A stretch of DNA of 54,583 nucleotides from CAYJSJ01 sp964373065 (GTDB lineage Bacteria > Patescibacteriota > Gracilibacteria > Peribacterales > Peribacteraceae). The stretch is from assembly GCA_964373065.1 (NCBI GenBank), contig CAYJSJ010000005.1:1-54583 (forward strand). The letters are read 5' to 3'. The notes beneath the pieces are model-generated. The model made no database searches. It had not been told where the DNA came from and saw nothing but the letters and a program-made list of their open reading frames with translations. How positions within the stretch are numbered: position 1 is the first letter of the stretch; each line of letters begins with the position of its first letter. Shown one piece after another: positions 16,472 through 24,391 of the stretch. Both the position numbers and the translations under genes were made by a program.

Positions 16472-16559
16472 GTAGGGTTGGGGCTAGGGCTCAGGCTAGG
16501 AAGTGATCGAAAAATACGATGAGCTGCTGTACCCTAACCCTAACCCTAACCCTAACCCT
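16472..16559. repeat. Telomere-like CCCTAA repeat with inverted degenerate partner
   Basis: 16532-16559 is (CCCTAA)4 plus CCCT. 16472-16500 holds a degenerate opposite-strand version (TAGGGTT, CTAGGG, CTAGG). The two face each other across about 30 bp. The perfect array codes for the N-terminal Thr-Leu repeat of the ftsB-like protein and has five C runs, so the minus strand can form a G-quadruplex. Confidence 0.9.
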
Positions 16560-17007
16560 CATCCCCTACCAGCACTTAGAACCCATCGGCCGCAAACTCA
16601 CGATCGTCATAGGTTTAACGGTTGTTGGGAGTATGGCATTCGGCTTGGCACTCTCATTTTACCGCAATCTTCTTTTTGAACGAACCCTGCAAAATATTCG
16701 TGCGCAAAATGAAGAACTCCGTGAGAAAGTCGCAAACGGATACCGCGAGCTCGAGTACTATCGCTCAGCCCAGTACAAAGACAAGTACGCAAAGGAGAAT
16801 CTTGGCCTCGTTCGCCCAGGCGAACAGGTGCTCGTCATCACAAAGCGTAACGAGGATCCGTTACGCAGTACCGACCAAAAGACCAAGCCTACCGAAGAAC
16901 AGGAGGCGGAATATTATGATCTTTTGCGTCAAATGCCTGTGCTCGAACACTGGAAACTCTACCTCTTCCATAGAGAGAAGATTCAGGAACTGAAACAGGG
17001 GCTCTAA
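16519..17007 (+). CDS. FtsB/DivIC-like septum formation initiator protein
   Basis: 162 residues. After an odd N terminus (TLTLTLTLTL, encoded by the CCCTAA array) comes one membrane helix (LTIVIGLTVVGSMAFGLALSF). A coiled coil follows (LFERTLQNIRAQNEELREKVANGYRELEYYRS), then YKDKYAKENLGLVRPGEQVLVI. This last segment is the family signature (helix, then xLGxVxPGExxxxI). FtsB-like proteins help build the division septum with FtsL and FtsQ. The start is uncertain: no ATG lies between 16519 and the membrane helix. Divergent from murC. Confidence 0.8.
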   Translation: MSCCTLTLTLTLTLIPYQHLEPIGRKLTIVIGLTVVGSMAFGLALSFYRNLLFERTLQNIRAQNEELREKVANGYRELEYYRSAQYKDKYAKENLGLVRPGEQVLVITKRNEDPLRSTDQKTKPTEEQEAEYYDLLRQMPVLEHWKLYLFHREKIQELKQGL

Positions 17008-17011
17008 AAGA

Positions 17012-17089
<78 letters not shown>

Positions 17090-17195
17090 CGAATCACCTC
17101 GCGCATTCTGCATGGAAGACAATAAGGAAGCAAGAAAAGCCTTCAATTCCACGTTTCGAACTATTGCTGAAGACTGCACCTCTGTGAGTTTTTTC

Positions 17196-17223
17196 TTGCA
17201 GAGACATGAAATCTCCGTAGAAT
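17196..17223 (+). promoter_or_regulatory. Promoter of rpmA
   Basis: TTGCAG (17196-17201), 16 nt, TAGAAT (17218-17223), ending 9 nt before the rpmA ATG. Almost leaderless. Confidence 0.5.
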
Positions 17224-17232
17224 ACTGCCGAT

Positions 17233-17520
17233 ATGGCACATAAGAAAGCCGGTGGCTCTACCAGCAACGTGCGAGACAGTAATCCGAAGTACCGCGGTGT
17301 AAAGCGCTTCGGGGGTCAGACGGTCAATGCAGGCGAGGTACTTATTCGCCAGAAAGGCTACTGGTTTCGACCAGGAAAAAACACGTATGTCGGTAAAGAC
17401 TGGACGATCCATGCAGACATCGCAGGGGTGGTGAAATTCAGTGAAAAGCGAATCCCCAAGTTCAACGGTCGACGTGAGAGAATGACGCTGGTGCATGTGG
17501 TGCCAACGCCAGTTGCCTGA
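17233..17520 (+). CDS. rpmA: 50S ribosomal protein bL27
   Basis: 95 residues. MAHKKAGGSTSNVRDSNPKYRGVKRFGGQ is the typical N terminus that reaches the peptidyl transferase centre. No cleavable Firmicutes-type extension is present. RQKGYWFRPGKNTYVGKDWTI is the conserved core (usually RQRGTxFxPGxNVGxGxDxTL), slightly diverged. Normally follows rplU, which is absent here, so the gene stands alone between tRNA-fMet and an unknown gene. Confidence 0.95.
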   Translation: MAHKKAGGSTSNVRDSNPKYRGVKRFGGQTVNAGEVLIRQKGYWFRPGKNTYVGKDWTIHADIAGVVKFSEKRIPKFNGRRERMTLVHVVPTPVA

Positions 17521-17543
17521 TCGCAAGTGAATACTGAGAGTCC

Positions 17544-17563
17544 TGCTCGACAATGCGCGAGCA
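17544..17563 (+). terminator. Hairpin after rpmA
   Basis: TGCTCG (17544-17549) and CGAGCA (17558-17563) with an 8-nt loop, 24 nt after the rpmA stop. No clear T run, so only a possible terminator. Confidence 0.4.
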
Positions 17564-17606
17564 AGATGACTGATTGATTCAACAAATAACCACATACGTG
17601 GCTGCA

Positions 17607-17636
17607 TTTTCAATGTTCAATTTACAATTTTCAATC
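17607..17636. repeat. Degenerate CAATTTT repeat upstream of the 17649 gene
   Basis: TTTTCAATGTTCAATTTACA followed by ATTTTCAATCT: imperfect copies of the CAATTTT heptamer seen inside purL. It lies just upstream of the -10 TAGTAT of the next gene. Confidence 0.7.
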
Positions 17637-17648
17637 TAGTATGCCGAC

Positions 17649-18335
17649 ATGGCCGAACAAGGCGGAATCGACATCGGCGCACCCGGAGAAGGAGGCGGCA
17701 AAGCGCCGGAGCAGCTCTCTGAGGAGGCAAAAGAGCGGTTTGCCGCTGCCGCAGCAGCCATGCAGCAGATCCGCAGAGAGGAGAAAAAAAGCAAGAAGCG
17801 CGACGACCGCGTTGCCGAGGTGATTATGAAATTCCTCGGAAGCCAGAAAGATTCACACCTCTTTACCCTTATCGCGCGTCTCGTCGCACGCGACTGCCCG
17901 AGTATTTTCATCCTCGCGATTATTTCCTTGATCGATGACGAGAGTATGCACGTCGTCGATGAGTACGTAAAGGAAACCATGGCAAAAGATGCGCACCAGA
18001 TGGTCGATGAAAGTACGACACTCACAAAGTCCGGAGAATTGGACGCCGAAGCGAACCGAGCACTCATCGAGTGGATCACGCGCATGCAGATGGTGCTCTC
18101 GATCACTCCCGAAGCAATCCTCTTAAAGCTCATGATCGACGACAAAAACATCGACGGCACGGTGCTTCAATTGGCGATATTCGTTCTCCAGCGATTTTTC
18201 GAAGTCAGGAAAAGGAATGCAGCCTTTGAAAAGCTACAGCCCCTCACGGCATCGATCTTACAAACCGTCTTTGAGCCGTTCATCGGCGGAGTTCGGAAAA
18301 GGCTCCTTGATAAGGCAAAAACCAAGACCGAATGA
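17649..18335 (+). CDS. Conserved-looking helical protein of unknown function
   Basis: 228 residues. A Gly-rich acidic N terminus (about 1-20) leads into an Ala-rich charged helix (LSEEAKERFAAAAAAMQQIRREEKKSKKRDDR). A long alpha-helical region follows with several amphipathic helices and no clear membrane span or signal peptide. No catalytic motif is recognised. TAGTAT (17637-17642) ends 6 nt before this ATG, which favours it over the out-of-frame ATG at 17641. Convergent with lepA (25 bp apart). Codon use and GC match the neighbours, so it looks like a resident gene. Confidence 0.75.
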   Translation: MAEQGGIDIGAPGEGGGKAPEQLSEEAKERFAAAAAAMQQIRREEKKSKKRDDRVAEVIMKFLGSQKDSHLFTLIARLVARDCPSIFILAIISLIDDESMHVVDEYVKETMAKDAHQMVDESTTLTKSGELDAEANRALIEWITRMQMVLSITPEAILLKLMIDDKNIDGTVLQLAIFVLQRFFEVRKRNAAFEKLQPLTASILQTVFEPFIGGVRKRLLDKAKTKTE

Positions 18336-18360
18336 AATAATGATGCGATGGATTATGCAA

Positions 18361-20181
18361 TCAATCCCGCTGAAGCACACTCAAAAACGCCTCCTGATTC
18401 AGCGTCACCTTCCCCATCTGTTTTAAGCGTTTTTTTCCTTTCTTCTGCTTTTTGAGGAGCTTCTGCTTCCGCGTGACATCGCCGCCGTAGAGGTAGCCTG
18501 TTACGTCCTTGCGGTACGCGGACACCGTTTCGCGCGCTACGATCTTCGCCCCGATCGACGCCTGAATGGGGATCTGGTACTGCGCCTTGGGGATCACCTC
18601 TTTGAGTTTTTTGCAAATGACAGCCCCCACTGCATGCGCCTCGGACTTATGGACAATGGTACTGAGTGCTTCCGCAGGTTCTCCCAGGAGCAGGATTTGG
18701 AGCTTCACAAGACTGCCTGCACGGTACTGCAGCGGTACGTAACTCATGGAAGCGTACCCTGCGGTCGACGACTTCATCCTATCAAAAAAGTCCAGCACGA
18801 TCCCCTGAAGAGGCATTTCGAAGTGAAGCAAAGCACGATCTTCATCTAGGTATTCAAGGGATTGATACGATCCGCGTCTGTCTTGAGAGAGCTGCATGAC
18901 CACACCGACGTCTTGGTTACGGCAGACGACCTCCAGTTTGACCCAAGGCTCCCGCACTTCCGCTATGAAGGTGGGATCTGGAAAATCGGCGGGATTGCTA
19001 ATGACCGCGACATCCGGTTCGTCTTCCTTCAGAAGGCTCGTACGCACTATTTCGCCGGGATTTCTCGATTGTAATTTGACTTCATAACGCACGCTCGGCG
19101 CCGTGATGATGAGATCACAATCGTACTCGCGCTCGAGGCGCTCCTGCACGATGTCCATATGGAGAAGCCCGAGGAATCCGCAGCGAAAACCATTCCCTAA
19201 AGCGGCATTCCGCTCATGCTCCATGACGAGCGCTGCGTCGTTGAGACTCAGTTTCTCAAGCGCATCACGTAGATCCGCATATCCATCCGCCTCGGTCGGG
19301 TAGAGGCCTGCGTAGACCATCGGTTGAATAATGGCATATCCGGGAAGTGCAGCTACGGAAGGTAAAGAGGCAATCGTATCTCCGGTACGGACGTGGAGAA
19401 CGTCTTTTGCTCCTGTAACAACATAACCGATTTCTCCTTCGTGCAGACAATCATCCGATACGTACATGGGCGCAAAATGTCCGACATCGAGCGCATCGCA
19501 CTCGACACCTGTTCCGAGCAAGTAGATTTTTTGCCCTTTGCGAATGGCCCCCTCCTTCACGCGCACATAGGCGACTACACCGCGATACGTATCCATAATG
19601 GCATCGAAGATGAGAGCGCGGGCGGATGATGTAGGGTTAGGGTTAGGGTTAGGGCTGGGAATGTTCGTGATCACTGCATCGAGAACCTCTGCGACTCCCC
19701 TTCCCTCCTTTGCAGAAATGAGAAGAATATCTTCCCTCGTACAACCGAGCAATTTCATAACTTCCAGAGAAACTCGCTCGGGATCCGCCGCGGGGAGATC
19801 GATTTTATTGAGAACGGGAATGATCGTAAGATCGTTCTCCAAAGCCATAGAAAGTACAGCAAGCGTTTGCGCCTGAATGCCCTGTGATGCATCGACCAGA
19901 AGAAGAGCTCCCTCGCATGCCGCAAGACTTCTGCTTACTTCATAGCGAAAATCCGTGTGACCGGGCGTATCGATGAGATTGAGTTGCACGCCCTGCCACT
20001 GCATGCGCACCGGCGTCAGTTTGATCGTAATGCCGCGCTCGCGTTCCAGATCCATACTATCGAGCAATTGTTCCTTCATTTCTCGTTTCTGCCGCGTACC
20101 GGTCAGTTCAATCATGCGATCGGCAAGGGTCGACTTACCGTGATCGATATGCGCGATAATACAGAAGTTTCGGATCTCCAT
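18361..20181 (-). CDS. lepA: Elongation factor 4 (LepA)
   Basis: A 606-residue translational GTPase that acts on stalled or mis-translocated ribosomes. G1 AHIDHGKSTLADR, switch I ERERGITIKL, G3 DTPGHTDF and G4 NKIDLP are all intact. Further on are GFRCGFLGLLHMDIVQERLERE and the LepA-specific C-terminal domain (RETVSAYRKDVTGYLYGGDVTRKQKLLKKQKKGKKR), which separates it from EF-G. Residues about 177-184 (PNPNPNPT) come from a TAGGGT tandem repeat at the junction of the G domain and domain 2. TAGGAT ends 8 nt before the ATG. Confidence 0.96.
   Translation of the reverse strand: MEIRNFCIIAHIDHGKSTLADRMIELTGTRQKREMKEQLLDSMDLERERGITIKLTPVRMQWQGVQLNLIDTPGHTDFRYEVSRSLAACEGALLLVDASQGIQAQTLAVLSMALENDLTIIPVLNKIDLPAADPERVSLEVMKLLGCTREDILLISAKEGRGVAEVLDAVITNIPSPNPNPNPTSSARALIFDAIMDTYRGVVAYVRVKEGAIRKGQKIYLLGTGVECDALDVGHFAPMYVSDDCLHEGEIGYVVTGAKDVLHVRTGDTIASLPSVAALPGYAIIQPMVYAGLYPTEADGYADLRDALEKLSLNDAALVMEHERNAALGNGFRCGFLGLLHMDIVQERLEREYDCDLIITAPSVRYEVKLQSRNPGEIVRTSLLKEDEPDVAVISNPADFPDPTFIAEVREPWVKLEVVCRNQDVGVVMQLSQDRRGSYQSLEYLDEDRALLHFEMPLQGIVLDFFDRMKSSTAGYASMSYVPLQYRAGSLVKLQILLLGEPAEALSTIVHKSEAHAVGAVICKKLKEVIPKAQYQIPIQASIGAKIVARETVSAYRKDVTGYLYGGDVTRKQKLLKKQKKGKKRLKQMGKVTLNQEAFLSVLQRD
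19632..19655. repeat. TAGGGT x4 repeat inside lepA
   Basis: Three TAGGGT and one TAGGGC in a row, read on the minus strand as Pro-Asn repeats. Four G runs on the plus strand can form a G-quadruplex. Same unit as the array at 16532, opposite orientation. Confidence 0.93.
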
Positions 20182-20222
20182 GCGGCGAAATCCTACGTGT
20201 CAACGGCGAAAAACTCCAGCAA

Positions 20223-21161
20223 TCACAGAGAAAACGCCGCAAGAAGTGCGGCCTCGCCCGACTGCAAGCGCACATCGCTTTTTTGTATGTCTGCCGCACG
20301 TAACGATGAAAGTTTGTCGCCGTCGTGGCGGGCGATCATCACTGTGTCTTTACCGAGCGCGAGTGCGGCTAGGGCTCCGTGGTAACGCTCAGAAATAACG
20401 AGTGTCGCATTCGCAATACACGCAAGCAAGTCATGTACGCTGTGGATCGGTGTCACCGTAGCTACACCAAAGTGCCTGCAGAGCATACGGCAATATTTCT
20501 TTTCCCTTCGGTTACACGGCTCCAACGAGAGTACCATGACTTCCTTCCACTGCCTGGATGCACATGCTTTTGCAGCCGCATCCAAAAATTTTTGCCCAGA
20601 ATTTTTTCTCGGTATGAGAAGAAGTACCGCATCTGAGCGGATTTCACCGGTTTTCTTTTTCATCAGCCACCAAACAGGATCGCACGATAGAATAATATTT
20701 TTTTCGGGCACCAGTGCATGCACGCAGCGCATGGAAGCACTGTCACGCACGGAGACCGATGCCGCCATATGCAGAACGCTCCGCGCGAGCGCTTTCCCAA
20801 AACTCGTGGAAAACGGACCTATCCCCTGAAACGCAAGATGCACGGGCTTACCAAAGTAGCGCGATACTGCGGCATGCATCCACCAGAGCAGACAGGCAAA
20901 CACCGATTCACTGTCTGTGAAGAGCGACCCTCCTCCAAATACCACAAGATCACAACGACGATATGCACAAAGTGTCTTAGTCCAACGAAAGCTGAGTAAC
21001 GAACGGATTCCGCACGGAAGTCTTGGCACTTCGTTTTCCTCAGTAGGACGCCCGGAAACGACAATCCACTCCACACGCGTAAAACGCTGGAGGAAGTACT
21101 CTCGTAGTGCTTCATCACCAAGATTTCCCACACCGTAATTCCCGATAAGCAGTGCTTGCAT
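20223..21161 (-). CDS. csaB: Polysaccharide pyruvyl transferase, CsaB-type
   Basis: 312 residues. GNYGVGNLGDEALREYF at the N terminus, then DLVVFGGGSLFTD, SVRDSASMR, and VISERYHGALAALALGKDTVMI near the C terminus are the family landmarks. CsaB transfers pyruvate from PEP to a wall-linked polysaccharide, creating the ketal that SLH domains bind. The SLH protein at 13686 is the evident client of such a modification. TATACT ends 6 nt before the ATG at 21161. Lies between lepA and rplS on the same strand, with a 27-bp gap to rplS. Confidence 0.85.
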   Translation of the reverse strand: MQALLIGNYGVGNLGDEALREYFLQRFTRVEWIVVSGRPTEENEVPRLPCGIRSLLSFRWTKTLCAYRRCDLVVFGGGSLFTDSESVFACLLWWMHAAVSRYFGKPVHLAFQGIGPFSTSFGKALARSVLHMAASVSVRDSASMRCVHALVPEKNIILSCDPVWWLMKKKTGEIRSDAVLLLIPRKNSGQKFLDAAAKACASRQWKEVMVLSLEPCNRREKKYCRMLCRHFGVATVTPIHSVHDLLACIANATLVISERYHGALAALALGKDTVMIARHDGDKLSSLRAADIQKSDVRLQSGEAALLAAFSL

Positions 21162-21188
21162 ACAGGCAGTATACCGATATTTCTCCCA

Positions 21189-21668
21189 CTACTCCTTCTC
21201 TGCCTCCGGTGTTTCCTGCGTAACATCTTCTTTTGGAATCCCAGACACCACCACCTCGGAAGCTATTGCCTCTTCGGGTGCCTCTGGAGCAACCGCCAGT
21301 GCGAATTCTCCGCTCGTCGTAAAACGCTCGCTCAGACGGGCGGATTTTCCGCGCCTTCCGCGGAGGAAGAAGAGCTTGGCACGTCGAACCGCTGCAACTT
21401 TCTTCACATCGATCGTCGTAATATTCGGGCTCAAAAGAGAAAACACCCTCTCGACCCCGACGCCCGAAGCAATCTTACGGACGGTGAAGCTTGCATCTGT
21501 GGGGCAGGAGCCGTTTTTGACAGCGATCACCAAACCCTCGAAGATCTGTACGCGCTCTTTGTCACTCTCCTGAATTCTCTCATGCACGCGTACGGTATAG
21601 CCCGGCCGTATCTCCGGGCGAGGCTTAGCAAAACGTGCCGAAAGGACAGAAAGCGTTCCTGAAGTCAT
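21189..21668 (-). CDS. rplS: 50S ribosomal protein bL19
   Basis: 159 residues from the ATG at 21668; the frame is open further upstream but family homology begins with the RPEIRPGYTVRVHERIQE segment. FEGLVIAVKNG, ASFTVRKIASGVGVERVFSL and RRAKLFFLRGR follow in order. The C terminus has an unusual extension of about 45 residues, Ala/Glu-rich and acidic (from about SGEFALAVAPEAPEE). Promoter TTTACA-18-TATAGT at 21707-21678. Located next to a winged-helix regulator. Confidence 0.93.
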   Translation of the reverse strand: MTSGTLSVLSARFAKPRPEIRPGYTVRVHERIQESDKERVQIFEGLVIAVKNGSCPTDASFTVRKIASGVGVERVFSLLSPNITTIDVKKVAAVRRAKLFFLRGRRGKSARLSERFTTSGEFALAVAPEAPEEAIASEVVVSGIPKEDVTQETPEAEKE

Positions 21669-21677
21669 TGCCAATGA

Positions 21678-21707
21678 ACTATAGTGCGTAAGAAACTGGC
21701 CTGTAAA
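21678..21707 (-). promoter_or_regulatory. Promoter of rplS
   Basis: TTTACA (21707-21702), 18 nt, TATAGT (21683-21678) on the minus strand, 9 nt before the rplS ATG. Confidence 0.55.
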
Positions 21708-21723
21708 GAAGAAAAGAGGCATT

Positions 21724-22308
21724 CTAGCTTTTCGCCTCCTCTATCTGCTTACTGATCTGGTTATGGACGATGAGGTGCCGAGGATCATTGAGAATGTCGG
21801 CAATAAAACGGTCCTTCAGGCTCAAGCGATAGAGGAAATCCGCTTCCGCAAAAATTGAGTACTTCACATGTTTAAGACCCGGATCCTGCAACAGGAGCGC
21901 CTCGAGCATTTCCTTTTTTACATCACCGACTACGAGGAGATCCACCTTACTTTCGGTACCCACAAAGGAACCGGCAAGTGTAATAAGCTTCACGTTCGGA
22001 AGCTTCTTGATGCCATTGACCACGGGGCTATCTGCCTGAATTTCCTTTGCAAAGATGCTCCGCAGTTCTGCGTAGAGGGGAAATTCCGGGTCAACATGGT
22101 AGTACTTTTTACGGTTTCTGTGCCGTGCGCGCACAAGGCCGATCCTCCGAAGATTCTCCAGCTCACGTCGGATGGAATTAATCTGCTCATTTAAGAGTCT
22201 CGTGAGCTCACGTATGAAGAACTCCTGCTCTGGGTGGAGCAGAAATGTCGAGAGAAGTTTCACCCGCGTCTGCGAGCTAAACAGTGCTTTGAGGATAGTA
22301 GAAGACAT
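21724..22308 (-). CDS. Winged-helix regulator with nucleotidyltransferase-like C-terminal domain
   Basis: 194 residues. Residues about 1-75 form an ArsR/MarR-like winged helix (SSQTRVKLLSTFLLHPEQEFFIRELTRLL with helices, then RRIGLVRARHRNRKKYYHVD as the wing). The second half (NVKLITLAGSFVGTESKVDLLVVGDV) resembles a minimal nucleotidyltransferase fold with a GSF...DLLVVG pattern in place of the usual GS...D(L/I)D motif, so it is probably catalytically weak or only a sensor. Such proteins are often auto-regulators. Stops 16 bp upstream of the rplS promoter. Confidence 0.75.
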   Translation of the reverse strand: MSSTILKALFSSQTRVKLLSTFLLHPEQEFFIRELTRLLNEQINSIRRELENLRRIGLVRARHRNRKKYYHVDPEFPLYAELRSIFAKEIQADSPVVNGIKKLPNVKLITLAGSFVGTESKVDLLVVGDVKKEMLEALLLQDPGLKHVKYSIFAEADFLYRLSLKDRFIADILNDPRHLIVHNQISKQIEEAKS

Positions 22309-22618
22309 AGAAGCGAGAACCAGAAGAATTGGTGTTCACAAACTGTACTCATGAATAGCACTATAGTGCAAGAAAAGTACTCAACCTATTGTATAATAAA
22401 TGTATACAAGTATAATGGCTTATTTAAAACAAAATAATGATATTTTCATAATATTTCCGTACACTATTGATCACATTTTATACTCATGTCTGAGCCACTA
22501 TTGTGTTCTAAGATAACTTTTGTACTCATAGGAAAGAAGTGGATATCTATGCTGTAAGACCACTTCCTTGGCAATACCACCATTGTGAACTTCGTCAAAT
22601 TTTGGTAAAATTATAGGA
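22309..22618. promoter_or_regulatory. AT-rich divergent control region
   Basis: No gene. The region is much richer in A+T than its surroundings. It contains a perfect 12-bp palindrome GCACTATAGTGC (22358-22369), and four related heptamers (G/A)TACTCA near 22345, 22376, 22480 and 22512. A promoter for the VirB6-like gene, TTGTGA (22583-22588), 17 nt, TAAAAT (22606-22611), ends 7 nt before the ATG at 22619. The palindrome includes TATAGT on the minus strand and may serve or control the regulator at 22308. Confidence 0.6.
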
Positions 22619-24373
22619 ATGCCTACAAATAAAAAATCAATCACCGTAGCGGTAGCCCTCTGCATTCTCGCGGCGTGTATCGAGCGCGAGGGGGCAGCAC
22701 TCGTGTCATTCCTTGCATTCGCACAAGGTGCCGACAGCGTCTTTACGACGACAGCGAATGCGGCCGTCATCATCACCTCCGTCATGGAAATGCTTGCGTT
22801 CATGATCTTTCACTTCCTGCAGCTCTTCCTCGACCCGCTCTTCATAATGAATATCAGCGAAACAGAGGGGCTCCGCAACATCTGGAAGTACTCGAGAGAC
22901 ATCATGAATATCCTCTTTGCGTTCATGCTGATTGCCGCAGGCATCTACACCGTCGTCACAGGAAACAAAGAAATGGTGAACCAACGCTATAAAAAGTTCA
23001 TCATTGCTGTCATCCTCGTCAACTTTTCGTGGTTCTTCCCGCGTGTCATTCTGGATGTTGCCAATGTCCTCACAGCGACCATTTACCAGCTCCCTGCGGG
23101 GTTAAGCCCCGGAGGCGAAGTGGATTGTCGGCTCCCGCCGAAAGAGGGGGAAGCAGAAGGAAAACCCTGCCAGATTATCACGGACGTAAAATACTTCAGG
23201 GGGTGCAAAGGACTCGCTGCTCCGGAGTACATTACAAAGCTCGGCATCATCTGTTACAAAACCGCCGACTGGAGTAAGAATACGAATACCGCCTACGGCA
23301 TTTTAAACGGACTTGTCGTGAACTTTGCCCAATTGCCGGAACTCACGAGAGTCTTAAGCCCGGACGCGGCCCCCGGAGCCGCCGGCCCGAAGGAGGAGAT
23401 GTTCAAAGAATACTTGATCTACCTCGTCCACATCCTCTTTGTGGTCGTACTCATGACCATGCTCTTCCTCCCGCTCGTCGCGATGTTCGTCGTGTTTCTC
23501 GTCCGTATCCCCATCATGTGGGTGACCATCGCATTCATGCCATTCATGTTCCTGGGGTTTGTGATGGGCGACATCCTCGGGCAGCAGTTTGACACCATGA
23601 AGATCTTCCGCCACTACGTGACGGCGGCGTTTTTGCCCACGGCGGTTGCCGTCCCGTTTGCCGCCGGATTTCTGATTCTCGCGCAAGTGAGCCAAATGAA
23701 GTGCCCGGACACCGTACGGGTTCTTGGCCTGTGCGATAACACGGGGCCCCTCCTCGTCAATATCAACAGCATGTGGGGGCTTCTGATGCTCTTGATAGGA
23801 TTTTTCATCATCTGGATGGGGTTCTGGATGGCACTCAAGATCGACCCGATCTACGAAAGCATCACGAGCAAAATAAAGAGCTTCGGTGAAACCGTCGGCA
23901 GCACGGCGCTTAAATTGCCGCTCAGCGTTCCTGTTCTACCGATTGGGCCGGGGGGAAAGATGGAATCCATCCTTGGTGTTGACGATAAGCTCAGGAGCTT
24001 CTCTGCCAATCTCAGCGCAGGTCAAAGCCCATTGGACTCTCTGAAGGCAGCCGGAGAATCAAGCGGAGTGATTCGGCAACTCAGTGATAAAGACAGCAGA
24101 ACAAATAGAGCACTCAGAGAAATAGCAAATCAATTGAAAGCAGGTGACAGAAGTAAATTTACGAGAACTGAGTTAAAGGTACAGGTTCACAATGCTCTAT
24201 CTGCACCGGGCGGAAGCAAACTCCAAGACGCACTGAAAGCCGCCGGACTCAATCCGCAACAAATGACCGCGGATGACATCGTGCGAAGAATCGATTCTAC
24301 GAGCGACTCTCTTCTAAGAACCATCCTGCAGGAAATGGATGCGAATGCACCTCCGCCTGCACCAACACTGTAG
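22619..24373 (+). CDS. VirB6/TrbL-like polytopic membrane protein (putative type IV secretion or DNA-transfer component)
   Basis: 584 residues. N-terminal hydrophobic segment, then helices around residues 45-70, 95-115, 125-150, and a cluster about 265-400 (YLIYLVHILFVVVLMTMLFLPLV, FVVFLVRIPIMWVTIAFMPFMFLGFVMG and so on). A central extracytoplasmic loop has several Cys, and the C-terminal 170 residues are soluble. This is the VirB6/TrbL-like topology common in CPR genomes next to pilus or conjugation genes. No VirB4/VirD4 ATPase is in the window, so a role in type IV secretion, pili or DNA uptake is an inference. Leaderless promoter directly upstream. Confidence 0.65.
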   Translation: MPTNKKSITVAVALCILAACIEREGAALVSFLAFAQGADSVFTTTANAAVIITSVMEMLAFMIFHFLQLFLDPLFIMNISETEGLRNIWKYSRDIMNILFAFMLIAAGIYTVVTGNKEMVNQRYKKFIIAVILVNFSWFFPRVILDVANVLTATIYQLPAGLSPGGEVDCRLPPKEGEAEGKPCQIITDVKYFRGCKGLAAPEYITKLGIICYKTADWSKNTNTAYGILNGLVVNFAQLPELTRVLSPDAAPGAAGPKEEMFKEYLIYLVHILFVVVLMTMLFLPLVAMFVVFLVRIPIMWVTIAFMPFMFLGFVMGDILGQQFDTMKIFRHYVTAAFLPTAVAVPFAAGFLILAQVSQMKCPDTVRVLGLCDNTGPLLVNINSMWGLLMLLIGFFIIWMGFWMALKIDPIYESITSKIKSFGETVGSTALKLPLSVPVLPIGPGGKMESILGVDDKLRSFSANLSAGQSPLDSLKAAGESSGVIRQLSDKDSRTNRALREIANQLKAGDRSKFTRTELKVQVHNALSAPGGSKLQDALKAAGLNPQQMTADDIVRRIDSTSDSLLRTILQEMDANAPPPAPTL

Positions 24374-24391
24374 CCTTCCCTTTAACCCAGC

